Shown here one piece after another: positions 1 through 7,622 of a stretch of 64,000 nt of DNA; within the stretch, counting starts at the first letter, position 1, and each line of letters opens with the position of its first letter. Both the position numbers and the translations under genes were made by a program. The stretch is from positions 62,001-126,000 of the forward strand of contig NZ_FZPH01000015.1 in assembly GCF_900188485.1 (NCBI RefSeq), read 5' to 3'. The notes below the pieces were generated by a model. That model was not told the DNA's origin. It saw nothing but the letters and a program-made list of their open reading frames with translations, and did no database searches. This DNA is from Asanoa hainanensis (lineage in GTDB: Bacteria > Actinomycetota > Actinomycetes > Mycobacteriales > Micromonosporaceae).

Positions 1-1087
1 CCTCGATCACCTCGGGGTGGTCGAGCGAGACGAGCCGGCTGAAGATGGGCTTCTCCCAGATGGACAGGCCGACGCCGTGCCCGTACTGCAGCGCGAACGC
101 CGCCTCCTCGTTGGCGAAGCCGAACTCCTCGGCCCGCGGCCACAGCGACACGATGTCGGCCGTCGTCGCGCCGGGCCGCACGGCGGCGATCGCGCGGTCC
201 ATGTACTCCCGGCACCGCACGTACGCGTCACGCATCCCCGCCGAGGCGCTGCCGACCGCGAAGCACCGGTAGTAGCAGGTGCGGTAGCCGACGTGGCTGT
301 GCAGGATGTCGAAGAACGCCGGGTCGCCGGGGCGGATCAGCCGGTCGCTGTAGACGTGCGGGTGCGGCGCGCAGCGCTCGCCGGAGATGGCGTTGACGCC
401 CTCGACGAACTCGCTGCCCAGGTCGTAGAGGACCTTGCTGACCAGCCCGACGCACTCGTTCTCCCGCACGCCGGGGCGCAGGAACTCGTAGAGCTCCTCG
501 TAGGCGGCGTCCACCATGGACGCCGCCTGGGTCAGCAGGGAGATCTCGTCGACGGTCTTGACCCGCCGGGCCTCCAGGAACAGCTGCTGCCCGTCGACCA
601 CCTCGATGCCGGCGCGCTGGAGGGCGAGCAGCACCGGCATCTCGGCGATGTCGATGCCGACCGGGGCGTCGGCCAGGCCGCGCTCCTCGAGCTCGACGGC
701 GATCTTGCGGGCCAGTTCGTCGGCGATGCCGGCGTCGGGGTGGAAGGCACCGCGCAGCACGGAGATGCCGGCCCGGGCCCGCTTCTCCCCGTCGAGCCAG
801 GGGTTGTAGAGCTGGTGGTGGCGGGCCGCCGAGCCGAAGTCCCAGACGATCGGCTCGGCGCCGCGGACCAGCAACGCGAACCGGATGAACTTGTCGATCG
901 CCCACGTGCCGATGTGGGTGGCCGTCATGTAGCGGATGTTCGCGAAGTCGAACGCGAGGACCGCCCCGAGGCTGGACCGTTCGAGCTCGGCGTTGAGCCG
1001 GGCGAGCCGTTCCCGGCGCAGCCGGTCGAGGTCGATGCGCTGTTCCCAGTCGACGGCATTCGAGCCGTACGTGCCGATCGCCACCAC
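1..1087 (-). CDS. M24 (Xaa-Pro peptidase/creatinase-fold) family protein, C-terminus beyond window
   Basis: Reads leftward without a stop to the window edge, so the C-terminus is missing. Start is one of two adjacent GTGs (1087 or 1084); GAGGGG at 1097-1092 serves either. The N-terminal creatinase-like domain covers roughly residues 1-165. The pita-bread domain follows, with an Asp at about 259 (PAFFD) and GHGVG near the visible end. In canonical metal-dependent M24 enzymes a second Asp lies 11 residues after the first; here that place is Cys (GYRTCYYR). The fold may therefore not bind the usual dinuclear metal centre, as in creatinase-like members, or uses altered ligands. It diverges from the XRE-cupin regulator and probably belongs to the adjoining amidohydrolase/transporter cluster. 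Substrate unknown. Confidence 0.82.
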   Translation of the reverse strand, partial: MVAIGTYGSNAVDWEQRIDLDRLRRERLARLNAELERSSLGAVLAFDFANIRYMTATHIGTWAIDKFIRFALLVRGAEPIVWDFGSAARHHQLYNPWLDGEKRARAGISVLRGAFHPDAGIADELARKIAVELEERGLADAPVGIDIAEMPVLLALQRAGIEVVDGQQLFLEARRVKTVDEISLLTQAASMVDAAYEELYEFLRPGVRENECVGLVSKVLYDLGSEFVEGVNAISGERCAPHPHVYSDRLIRPGDPAFFDILHSHVGYRTCYYRCFAVGSASAGMRDAYVRCREYMDRAIAAVRPGATTADIVSLWPRAEEFGFANEEAAFALQYGHGVGLSIWEKPIFSRLVSLDHPEVIE

Positions 1088-1114
1088 AGCACCCCTCTGC
1101 TATATTCCGGGCGT

Positions 1115-1164
1115 GTTAAGTAACGCTTGACGAAGCTAGCCAGTTGGCAACACGGGCGTCAAGC
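1115..1164. promoter_or_regulatory. Candidate operators between M24 gene and XRE-cupin regulator
   Basis: The 145-nt divergent intergenic region contains a 10-nt near-palindrome GTTAAGTAAC (1115-1124). It also contains an exact 8-bp inverted repeat, GCTTGACG (1125-1132) and CGTCAAGC (1157-1164), whose centres are 32 nt apart, about three helical turns. This is a natural place for the dimeric XRE-cupin protein to control both directions. Inference from symmetry and position only. Confidence 0.4.
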
Positions 1165-1232
1165 ATCACACCACAGTGCTCGGGACGCGCGATAGAGTGT
1201 GGAGCCAGGAAAACTGAAGGGTGGCACCGGGC

Positions 1233-1898
1233 GTGAGTGGACAGGCGGGGATGCCCCCGATCGGTGAGCGGCTGCGTCAAGCCCGACTGGACCGCGGCAT
1301 GACGGTGCGTGGCCTGGCCCGCGTCGTCGACACCTCGGCCAGCCTGATCTCCCAGATCGAGACCGGCAAGAGCAACCCCTCGGTCAGCACGCTGTACGCC
1401 ATCACCGCGGCGCTCGGCATCTCCGTCGAGGACATCTTCAACGAGCCCGAAGCCGGCGCCCCGCGCCCGGCCCCAGCGCCGGTCGTCACGAACGGCGACC
1501 TGACGGGCAACTCCGCTACCGCGCAAGGGCTGCGGATGCTCGCCCAGCGCCGGCGCGTGGGCCCGGTGGTGCCCGCCGGCGAGCGCGAGGTGCTGCACCT
1601 CGACTCCGGCGTCACCTGGGAGCTGCTCGGCCAGCTTCCCGACACCCATGTGGACTTCCTGCGCATCACCTACGCACCGGGCGGCTCGTCCTCCGGCGCG
1701 GGTGTCCTGATGCGCCACTCGGGCACCGAGTGGGGCCACGTGCTGTCCGGGCAGCTCACGCTGACGCTGGGCTTCGACACGCACGTGCTCGACCCCGGCG
1801 ACTCGGTGTCGTTCGACTGCTCCACACCGCACTCGTACGCCAACCACGGCGTCGAGCCCGCCGTCGGCATCTGGTTCGTGGCCGAGCGCTTCAGCTGA
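1233..1898 (+). CDS. XRE-family HTH regulator with C-terminal cupin domain
   Basis: About 220 residues. An N-terminal XRE helix-turn-helix (GERLRQARLDRGMTVRGLA ... SLISQIETGKSNPS) is followed by a Pro-rich linker and a cupin-2 sensor domain (GTEWGHVLSGQLTL, then LDPGDSVSFDCSTPHSY). The architecture is that of PuuR/SutR-type regulators, which sense a small metabolite through the cupin. Three in-frame starts are possible (GTG 1221, GTG 1233, ATG 1251). GTG 1233 is chosen because AAGGGTGG lies about 8 nt before it. It sits between the divergent M24 gene and the amidohydrolase/ABC cluster and is the obvious local regulator; inducer unknown. Confidence 0.85.
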   Translation: MSGQAGMPPIGERLRQARLDRGMTVRGLARVVDTSASLISQIETGKSNPSVSTLYAITAALGISVEDIFNEPEAGAPRPAPAPVVTNGDLTGNSATAQGLRMLAQRRRVGPVVPAGEREVLHLDSGVTWELLGQLPDTHVDFLRITYAPGGSSSGAGVLMRHSGTEWGHVLSGQLTLTLGFDTHVLDPGDSVSFDCSTPHSYANHGVEPAVGIWFVAERFS

Positions 1899-1928
1899 CG
1901 GGCCCGCCTGTTTCATCTTCATGAACGG

Positions 1929-1953
1929 CAGTGCACAGTGGTATTGCACACTG
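1929..1953. promoter_or_regulatory. Imperfect inverted repeat upstream of amidohydrolase genes
   Basis: In the 140-nt gap before the first amidohydrolase, CAGTG (1929-1933) is mirrored by CACTG (1949-1953), and GTGCA (1931-1935) by TGCAC (1945-1949). This is a nested dyad 86 nt before the ATG. It could be an operator for the upstream XRE-cupin regulator. No confident -35/-10 pair could be assigned. Confidence 0.3.
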
Positions 1954-2038
1954 TCCACCCGAGCCGTACGCTCCTGCCTCAGTAGTGGTTCATAACGCCT
2001 CCTGGCGCTTTAACCGCGAAGGGCGGTGTAGCCCAGAA

Positions 2039-3733
2039 ATGAACGATCCCCTCTCCTTCTCCCGGCGCGGCGTGCTCGGCGCCGGCGCTGCCATGGCCGC
2101 CGGAACCGCGCTCGGCCTCTCCAGCCCGGCCGCCTCCGGTTCCGCTCCCGTCTCCGTCGTCGACCGCACCACACCGCGCGGCGACCTGGTGCTCCACAAC
2201 GGAAAGATCCGCACCTTCGACGGCCACGGCCGTACGGTCGCCGGTGTCGCGATCTCCGAGGGCCGCATCGTCGGCGTCGGTTCCAGCCTCGGCCAGCTCA
2301 AGAAGCTCGTGCCGGGCAAGCCGACCGTCGTCGACCTGCGCGGCCGCACGGTCGTGCCGGGCATGATCGAGCCGCACGTGCACTTCGTCAGCCTCGCCAT
2401 CCGCCCCGGCTACCACGTCGTCATCGAGAACGCCGGCGACATCGCCGGGATCCAGCGTCTCCTGGCCGCGCGCCGCCGCGACGTGCCGCCAGGCCAGTTC
2501 ATCACCGCGATGGGCGGTTTCCACCCGAACCTGTTCGCCGAGCGCCGCCTGCCGACCCTGGCCGAGCTCGACGCCGCCGTACCCGACCGCCCGGTCCTGC
2601 TGTTCCAGGGCTTCACCGGCCCGGCCTGGACCAACTCGCTGGGCAAGGCCTACTTCGAGGCGGCGCCGGTGCCGTCGGTGGTCGGCGCGGACGGCTCGAT
2701 CACCGGCGTCGCCAACGCGGAGGCCGCGCTCTACAACGTGCGGCTGACCCAGACGTTCGAGGACCGCAAGCGCAGCACGCTCGACGCGATGGCCTACTCG
2801 GCCAGCGTCGGCATCACCGCCGTGCTCGACGAGGTCGGCTTCCCGGTCATCGGCCCACCACAGCCGAACCACGCACTGTCCAACTTCGACCATTACCGGA
2901 TGTACGACTCCTGGCGGGCCCTGCACGCCGAAGGGAAGACGTTCATCCGGCTGCAGACCAACTTCCTGCACAACCAGAACGACCTCACCCTGCCCGAGCT
3001 GACCCAGCGCCTGGCCAACCAGTACCAGCTCTTCGGCGACGACCTGCTGATGACCGGCGGGATCGGCGAGTGGGGCGCCCCCGGAGACGGCAACGGTCCG
3101 GTGTGGACCCGGGCGCAGCAGCTCATCGCGGCCGCCGGGTGGCGCAACAACAACCGGGCGCTGAGCCTGGCCGCGCTGGAGGCGCAGATCGCCGGCTACG
3201 AGGCGGTCAACGCGCAGTACGACATCACCAGGCTGCGGTGGCGCATCGACCACGTCCCGGTCGTGACGCCGGCGCTGCTCGACCGGCTCCAGGCCCTGGG
3301 CGGCGCGGTCAACGGCGGCACCTTCGCCTTCATGTCCGGCAGCGGCACGGCCGCGGGCGCGCCGTTCCGCACGATCCTCGACCACGGCATCAAGGCCGGC
3401 ATCCACCTCGACGGCGTCCACATCGCCCCGCTGAACCCCTGGTTCGGCATCTACTACGCGGTCACCGGCCGCAACGCGCTGGGCGTCGAGATCAACGTCG
3501 GTCAGCAGATCACCCGTGACGAGGCCGTCCGGCTGTGGACCCGCGAGAACGCCTGGTTCCTCAACATGGAGGACAAGCTCGGCACGATCGAGACCGGCAA
3601 GCTCGGCGACCTGGTCGTGCTCGACCGCGACTACCGCACGGTCAGCGACGAGGACCTCAAGCGCATCAGGCCCATCCTCACCGCGGTGGGCGGCCGGATC
3701 GTGCACGACTCCGGCGAGCTCAAGCACCACTGA
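2039..3733 (+). CDS. Tat-exported amidohydrolase (YtcJ-like, amidohydrolase 3)
   Basis: 564 residues. The N-terminus has a twin-arginine signal (SFSRRGVLGAG followed by a hydrophobic Ala-rich stretch), indicating folded export. The amidohydrolase composite domain starts with LVLHNGKIRTFD; the metal-binding HxH is in MIEPHVHF (about residues 114-121), and a late Asp lies in HLDGVHIAPLNPW. The C-terminal GKLGDLVVLDRDY strand is typical of YtcJ-like metal-dependent hydrolases acting on amide or cyclic C-N bonds. The ATG is chosen because the Tat motif follows at once; the ribosome-binding site is weak. It is a tandem paralogue of the next gene, and together they precede a Liv-type ABC transporter. 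Substrate unknown. Confidence 0.85.
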   Translation: MNDPLSFSRRGVLGAGAAMAAGTALGLSSPAASGSAPVSVVDRTTPRGDLVLHNGKIRTFDGHGRTVAGVAISEGRIVGVGSSLGQLKKLVPGKPTVVDLRGRTVVPGMIEPHVHFVSLAIRPGYHVVIENAGDIAGIQRLLAARRRDVPPGQFITAMGGFHPNLFAERRLPTLAELDAAVPDRPVLLFQGFTGPAWTNSLGKAYFEAAPVPSVVGADGSITGVANAEAALYNVRLTQTFEDRKRSTLDAMAYSASVGITAVLDEVGFPVIGPPQPNHALSNFDHYRMYDSWRALHAEGKTFIRLQTNFLHNQNDLTLPELTQRLANQYQLFGDDLLMTGGIGEWGAPGDGNGPVWTRAQQLIAAAGWRNNNRALSLAALEAQIAGYEAVNAQYDITRLRWRIDHVPVVTPALLDRLQALGGAVNGGTFAFMSGSGTAAGAPFRTILDHGIKAGIHLDGVHIAPLNPWFGIYYAVTGRNALGVEINVGQQITRDEAVRLWTRENAWFLNMEDKLGTIETGKLGDLVVLDRDYRTVSDEDLKRIRPILTAVGGRIVHDSGELKHH

Positions 3734-3760
3734 CCTGCTTCTGGAAGGCGGTTTCGTTCG

Positions 3761-5479
3761 ATGAGCGAGACACACCAGCGGGGCCAGACCCGGCGCGACC
3801 TGTTGCGCACCGGCGCGCTCGCCGCCGCCGCCGCGCCGTTCGTCGGCGCCACCGCGGCCGACGCGCACGGCAAGGGCACCTCGCCCGCGGGCGACCTGAT
3901 CCTCACCAACGGCGAGATCCACACCATGGACCGGCACGACTCGGTCGTCGAGGTCGTCGCCATCCGCGACGGCGAGGTCGTCTACACGGGCGACCGGGAA
4001 AGCGCGGCCCGCAAGGAGTTCGTCGAAAAGCCGCGCACCATCGACCTGCGCGGGAAGACGGCGATCCCCGGCATCATCGACTGCCACAACCACATCGTGC
4101 TGATGGGCAACCGGCCCGGCTACCACACGCCGTTGGAGAACGCGTACTCGATCGCCGACGTCCAGGCGACGATCCGCGCGCGGGCCCGCACGGCGCCGGC
4201 CGGCGCGTTCATCACCACCATCGGCGGGTTCCACTTCAACCAGTTCAAGGAGATACGCCTCCCCACGCTGGCGGAGCTCGACGCGGCCGCGCCCAACCAC
4301 CCGGTCTACCTCTCGATCGGGTTCGTCGGGCCGGGCGTGACCAACAGCCTGGGCAAGGCGTTCTTCGAGAGCGTCCCGGGCCCGGACGGCCCGGTGACGG
4401 TCGGCGCGGACGGCTCGATCGCGGCGTTGACGCAGACCGGGCGGGCCACCCTCGCCCTGCGCCGGCAGCTCACCTTCGAGGACCGCAAACGCGGCACGCG
4501 CGACGCGATGAAGTACGCCGTGGGCCTCGGCGTCACCACGCACCTCGACCAGGGCGCGTTCCAGGCCGTCGACGCGCCTTCCGACGGGTCGGCGCACGAG
4601 GACAACTTCCGGATGCACCTGCCGTTCCTGTCGGTCTACGGCGACGGTGACGGCATCGTCCGGCTGCGGATCAACTTCCTCTACATGGACGCCGACCCGG
4701 CCAGCGTCGCGCTCGGCGACCGGCTGCGCAACGCGTTCCCCTTCTTCGGCAATGACCTGGTCCGCACCGGCGGCATCGGCGAGTTCGTCGCGCCGGTGCC
4801 CAGCGACCCGATCACCAGCGGATCGGCCGGCAACCAGCGCTGGCTCGACGCCGCCCGCAAGGTCGCGCAGGCCGGCTGGCGGGCCGAGGTGCACTCGCTG
4901 TCGGCTACCGACTTCAAGGCCGAGATCGACGGCTTCGCGCTGGTCAACCAGGAGTTCCCGATCACCGACCTGCGGTGGGTGGTCGGCCACGTGCCCTCGA
5001 TCACCGAGGACTACGTCGACAAGCTCAAGGCGCTCGGCGGCGGCATCAACGTCACCGGGTTCCGCTACTTCACGGGCACGCCGACCGCGGCCGGCCCGCC
5101 GTACCGCATGCTGCTCGACAACGGCATCCCGCTCGGGATGAGCTCCGACGGCATGCAGATCGCGCCGATGAACCCCTGGGTGCACGCCTACTACGCCACG
5201 ACCGGCATCAACGCGCTCGGGGTGGCGATCAACGGCAACCAGCTGATCACCCGGCGCGAGGTGGTCGAGCACTACACCAGGGCCAACGGGTGGTTCCTGG
5301 GCGGCGTCGACGAGGACCGGCTCGGCGTGCTCGCGCCGGGTCGCCTGGGCGACGTCGCGGTGCTCAACCGCGACTACTTCGATCGGCGGGCCGTTGGCGA
5401 CGCCGACCTCAAGAAGATCAATTCCGTGCTGACCGTGCTCGGCGGCGTCGTCGTGCACGACAGCGGTGTCATACGTTAA
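3761..5479 (+). CDS. Second Tat-exported amidohydrolase (YtcJ-like)
   Basis: 572 residues, starting 27 nt after its paralogue. A Tat signal (GQTRRDLLRTGALAAAAAP) leads into the same composite fold: LILTNGEIHTMD, metal HxH in IDCHNHI, the shared RLPTLAELDAA and TNSLGKAFFE blocks, and C-terminal GRLGDVAVLNRDY. The similarity to the upstream protein runs the whole length, so this is a gene duplication. Divergence around the pocket (HNH against HVH, SDGMQ against LDGVH) suggests different substrates or consecutive steps. AGGCGG lies about 13 nt before the ATG. Confidence 0.85.
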   Translation: MSETHQRGQTRRDLLRTGALAAAAAPFVGATAADAHGKGTSPAGDLILTNGEIHTMDRHDSVVEVVAIRDGEVVYTGDRESAARKEFVEKPRTIDLRGKTAIPGIIDCHNHIVLMGNRPGYHTPLENAYSIADVQATIRARARTAPAGAFITTIGGFHFNQFKEIRLPTLAELDAAAPNHPVYLSIGFVGPGVTNSLGKAFFESVPGPDGPVTVGADGSIAALTQTGRATLALRRQLTFEDRKRGTRDAMKYAVGLGVTTHLDQGAFQAVDAPSDGSAHEDNFRMHLPFLSVYGDGDGIVRLRINFLYMDADPASVALGDRLRNAFPFFGNDLVRTGGIGEFVAPVPSDPITSGSAGNQRWLDAARKVAQAGWRAEVHSLSATDFKAEIDGFALVNQEFPITDLRWVVGHVPSITEDYVDKLKALGGGINVTGFRYFTGTPTAAGPPYRMLLDNGIPLGMSSDGMQIAPMNPWVHAYYATTGINALGVAINGNQLITRREVVEHYTRANGWFLGGVDEDRLGVLAPGRLGDVAVLNRDYFDRRAVGDADLKKINSVLTVLGGVVVHDSGVIR

Positions 5480-5491
5480 GGAGGGCTTACC

Positions 5492-6733
5492 GTGCTGAGG
5501 CGCGTGCTCGGTGCGCTCGCGGCGACCGTTCTGGTCGCCGCGGGCGCGGCCTGCAGTAGCAAACAGGAGTCCGGCGGTGGCGGTGCCGACCAGAGCCCCA
5601 TCGTGGTCGGCTCGACCCTGTCGCTGACCGGTGCCTTCGCGGCCACCGGGCTCATCCACAAGGTCGCCGGCGAGCAGTACGTCGAGCGGCTCAACGCGGC
5701 CGGCGGGCTGCTCGGTCGCAAGGTCGAGTGGACGGTGCTCGACGACCAGTCCGACACCGCCAAGGTCGGGCCGCTCTACGAGCAGCTGATCGCGCAGAAC
5801 AAGGTCGACCTGATCATGGGTCCGTACGCCACGCCGAACATCCTCGCCGCGATGGCGGTGGCCGAGCGGCACGGCTACGTCCTGCCGCAGCACACGGCGG
5901 TGCTGGCGCCCCAGCTCTCGTACCCCTGCCAGTTCCCCGCCTGGTCCATCGGCCCGACGCCGAACCAGTTCATCCCCAACCTGCTGTTCGACGCGGTGGC
6001 GACGCTGCCCACGCCGCCGCAGCGGATCGCGGTGCTGACCAGCCAGAGCGGGTCGGCGGCGTTCGTCACCGACGGCCTCGGCGAGGACAAGACCGGTGTG
6101 CTGTCGATCGCCAAGGAGCGCGGGCTGGACGTGGTCCTCGACCGGCACTACCCGCCGACCACGTCCGACTGGGCGGGCATGGCCGCCGAGGTACGCGACG
6201 CGAAGCCGGACCTGTTGATCAGCAACAGCCTCGGCGTCGACACCGTCAACGCGCTCAACGCGATGAAGCAGCTCGGCTACACGCCGCCGAAGGTGTTCAG
6301 CCTCTTCCCCGCGCCCGGGCCGCTGCTGGGTCTCGGCGCGGCCAGCGACGGTGCGCTCTCGGTGTCCATCTTCGAGCCGAACGACCCGCTGATCGAAAAG
6401 GCCGGCGGCGACGCGCAGGCGATCGTCGACGAGTTCAAGACGAAGGCCACGGCGGCGAAGGTCGCGTTCCCGGTCTTCGAGACTCAGGCCGCGGCGAGCT
6501 GGAACGCGTGGGACATCCTCGCGTCCGGCGTCAAGGCCGCCGGCTCCACGGACAACAAGGCGATCTGCGACGCGCTGCACAGCAAGGGCGCCGACACCGC
6601 GTTCAGCGGGCACCTGACGTTCGAGCAGAAGGACAACAACTTCTGGCCGACGACGCTGGGCATCAAGCAGATCCAGAATGGTGAATGGGTAATGGTCTGG
6701 CCGCAGGACCGGGCCGCCGCACCGATCAAGTAA
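5492..6733 (+). CDS. ABC transporter substrate-binding lipoprotein, branched-chain amino acid (Liv) type
   Basis: 413 residues from a GTG preceded by an excellent ribosome-binding site (TAAGGAGGG, 5477-5485). The signal peptide ends in a lipobox (AAGAAC, then SSKQE), so the mature protein is anchored to the outer face of the membrane. The mature part is a type I periplasmic-binding fold of the LivJ class (IVVGSTLSLTGAFAATG; SLGVDTVNALNAM). Its gene is 12 nt after the amidohydrolases and directly before the permease and ATPase genes, which ties its ligand to the hydrolase products. Family members bind amino acids, amides, urea or aromatic acids; the ligand here cannot be read from sequence. 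Confidence 0.9.
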   Translation: MLRRVLGALAATVLVAAGAACSSKQESGGGGADQSPIVVGSTLSLTGAFAATGLIHKVAGEQYVERLNAAGGLLGRKVEWTVLDDQSDTAKVGPLYEQLIAQNKVDLIMGPYATPNILAAMAVAERHGYVLPQHTAVLAPQLSYPCQFPAWSIGPTPNQFIPNLLFDAVATLPTPPQRIAVLTSQSGSAAFVTDGLGEDKTGVLSIAKERGLDVVLDRHYPPTTSDWAGMAAEVRDAKPDLLISNSLGVDTVNALNAMKQLGYTPPKVFSLFPAPGPLLGLGAASDGALSVSIFEPNDPLIEKAGGDAQAIVDEFKTKATAAKVAFPVFETQAAASWNAWDILASGVKAAGSTDNKAICDALHSKGADTAFSGHLTFEQKDNNFWPTTLGIKQIQNGEWVMVWPQDRAAAPIK

Positions 6734-6752
6734 CTAACCAAAGGAGACGTAC

Positions 6753-7622
6753 ATGACCGCCGTCCAGGCGGCGCTCAGCGGGGCCCTGATCGGCGGGCTG
6801 TACGCCTTGATGGCGGCCGGCCTGTCGGTCACCTGGGGCACCCTGCGAGTCATCAACCTGGCGCATTTCGGGCTGATCCTGGTCGGCGCCTACCTCTCGT
6901 ACCAACTGACCTCCGCCTGGGGCATCGACCCCATGCTCACCCTGCTGGTCTCGGCGCCGGCCCTGTTCGTGGTCGGCGCCGGGCTCCAGTGGGCCTACGA
7001 CCGGTTCAACATCGTCGAGTTCAACTCGCTGCTGGTCAGCTTCGGCCTCCTGATGATCATCATCGAGGTGTCGACCCAGGTATGGACCGCCGACTTCCGG
7101 CACATCGACGCCGGCGCCAACCCGTACGGGACCAGCGCCCTGCACCTCGGCCCCATCGCGCTGCCGGTGTCGCGGCTGGTCGCCCTCGGCTTCGCGTTGC
7201 TGCTGATGGGCGGCGGCCACCTGGTGCTGGAGCGCACGTTCGCCGGCCGCGGGCTGCGCGCCTTCGCGCAGGACCGCACGGTCGCCGCGTCGTTCGGCAT
7301 CGACCACCGCCGCCTCGGCCTCGTCGTGGGCGGGCTCGCCGGGGTCAGCGCCGCCGTCGCGGGCATGGTGTTCGCGCTCGGCAACACCATCGCGCCGGCC
7401 CACGCGTACGAGTGGTTCGGCACGGTCTTCGCCGTGGTCATCCTCGGCGGCATCGGCAACCTGCTGGGCTCGCTGTTCGCCGGCCTCGGCGTCGGGGCGT
7501 TCTCGGCCGTCGTGGCGGTGCTCTGGGACCCGAGCTACGAGCCCTTCGTGCTGTTCCTGGCCATCATCCTCGCGCTGGTCCTGCGGCCGCAGGGGCTGTT
7601 CACCCGGAGGGCGGCGGCATGA
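6753..7622 (+). CDS. livH: Liv-type ABC transporter permease (LivH family)
   Basis: 289 residues with about eight hydrophobic helices. It opens with the LivH hallmark SGALIGGLYALMAAGLSV and ends with the membrane-cytosol coupling region (EWFGTVFAVVILGGIGNLLGS) and GLFTRRAAA. AAAGGAG precedes the ATG. The stop overlaps the next gene (ATGA), so the two permease subunits are translationally coupled. With the LivM part of the next protein it forms the heterodimeric channel. Confidence 0.92.
   Translation: MTAVQAALSGALIGGLYALMAAGLSVTWGTLRVINLAHFGLILVGAYLSYQLTSAWGIDPMLTLLVSAPALFVVGAGLQWAYDRFNIVEFNSLLVSFGLLMIIIEVSTQVWTADFRHIDAGANPYGTSALHLGPIALPVSRLVALGFALLLMGGGHLVLERTFAGRGLRAFAQDRTVAASFGIDHRRLGLVVGGLAGVSAAVAGMVFALGNTIAPAHAYEWFGTVFAVVILGGIGNLLGSLFAGLGVGAFSAVVAVLWDPSYEPFVLFLAIILALVLRPQGLFTRRAAA

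Noticed and set aside
17-1123. A 368-codon rightward frame at the left edge
   Set aside because: The opposite strand encodes a recognisable M24 protein throughout; the rightward frame has no domain.
1979-6613. A 1,544-codon open frame antisense to the amidohydrolases and binding protein
   Set aside because: It mirrors real genes. Its composition (Arg, Val, Asp, Gly runs) is the usual reverse-frame product of high-GC coding DNA, and it matches no family.
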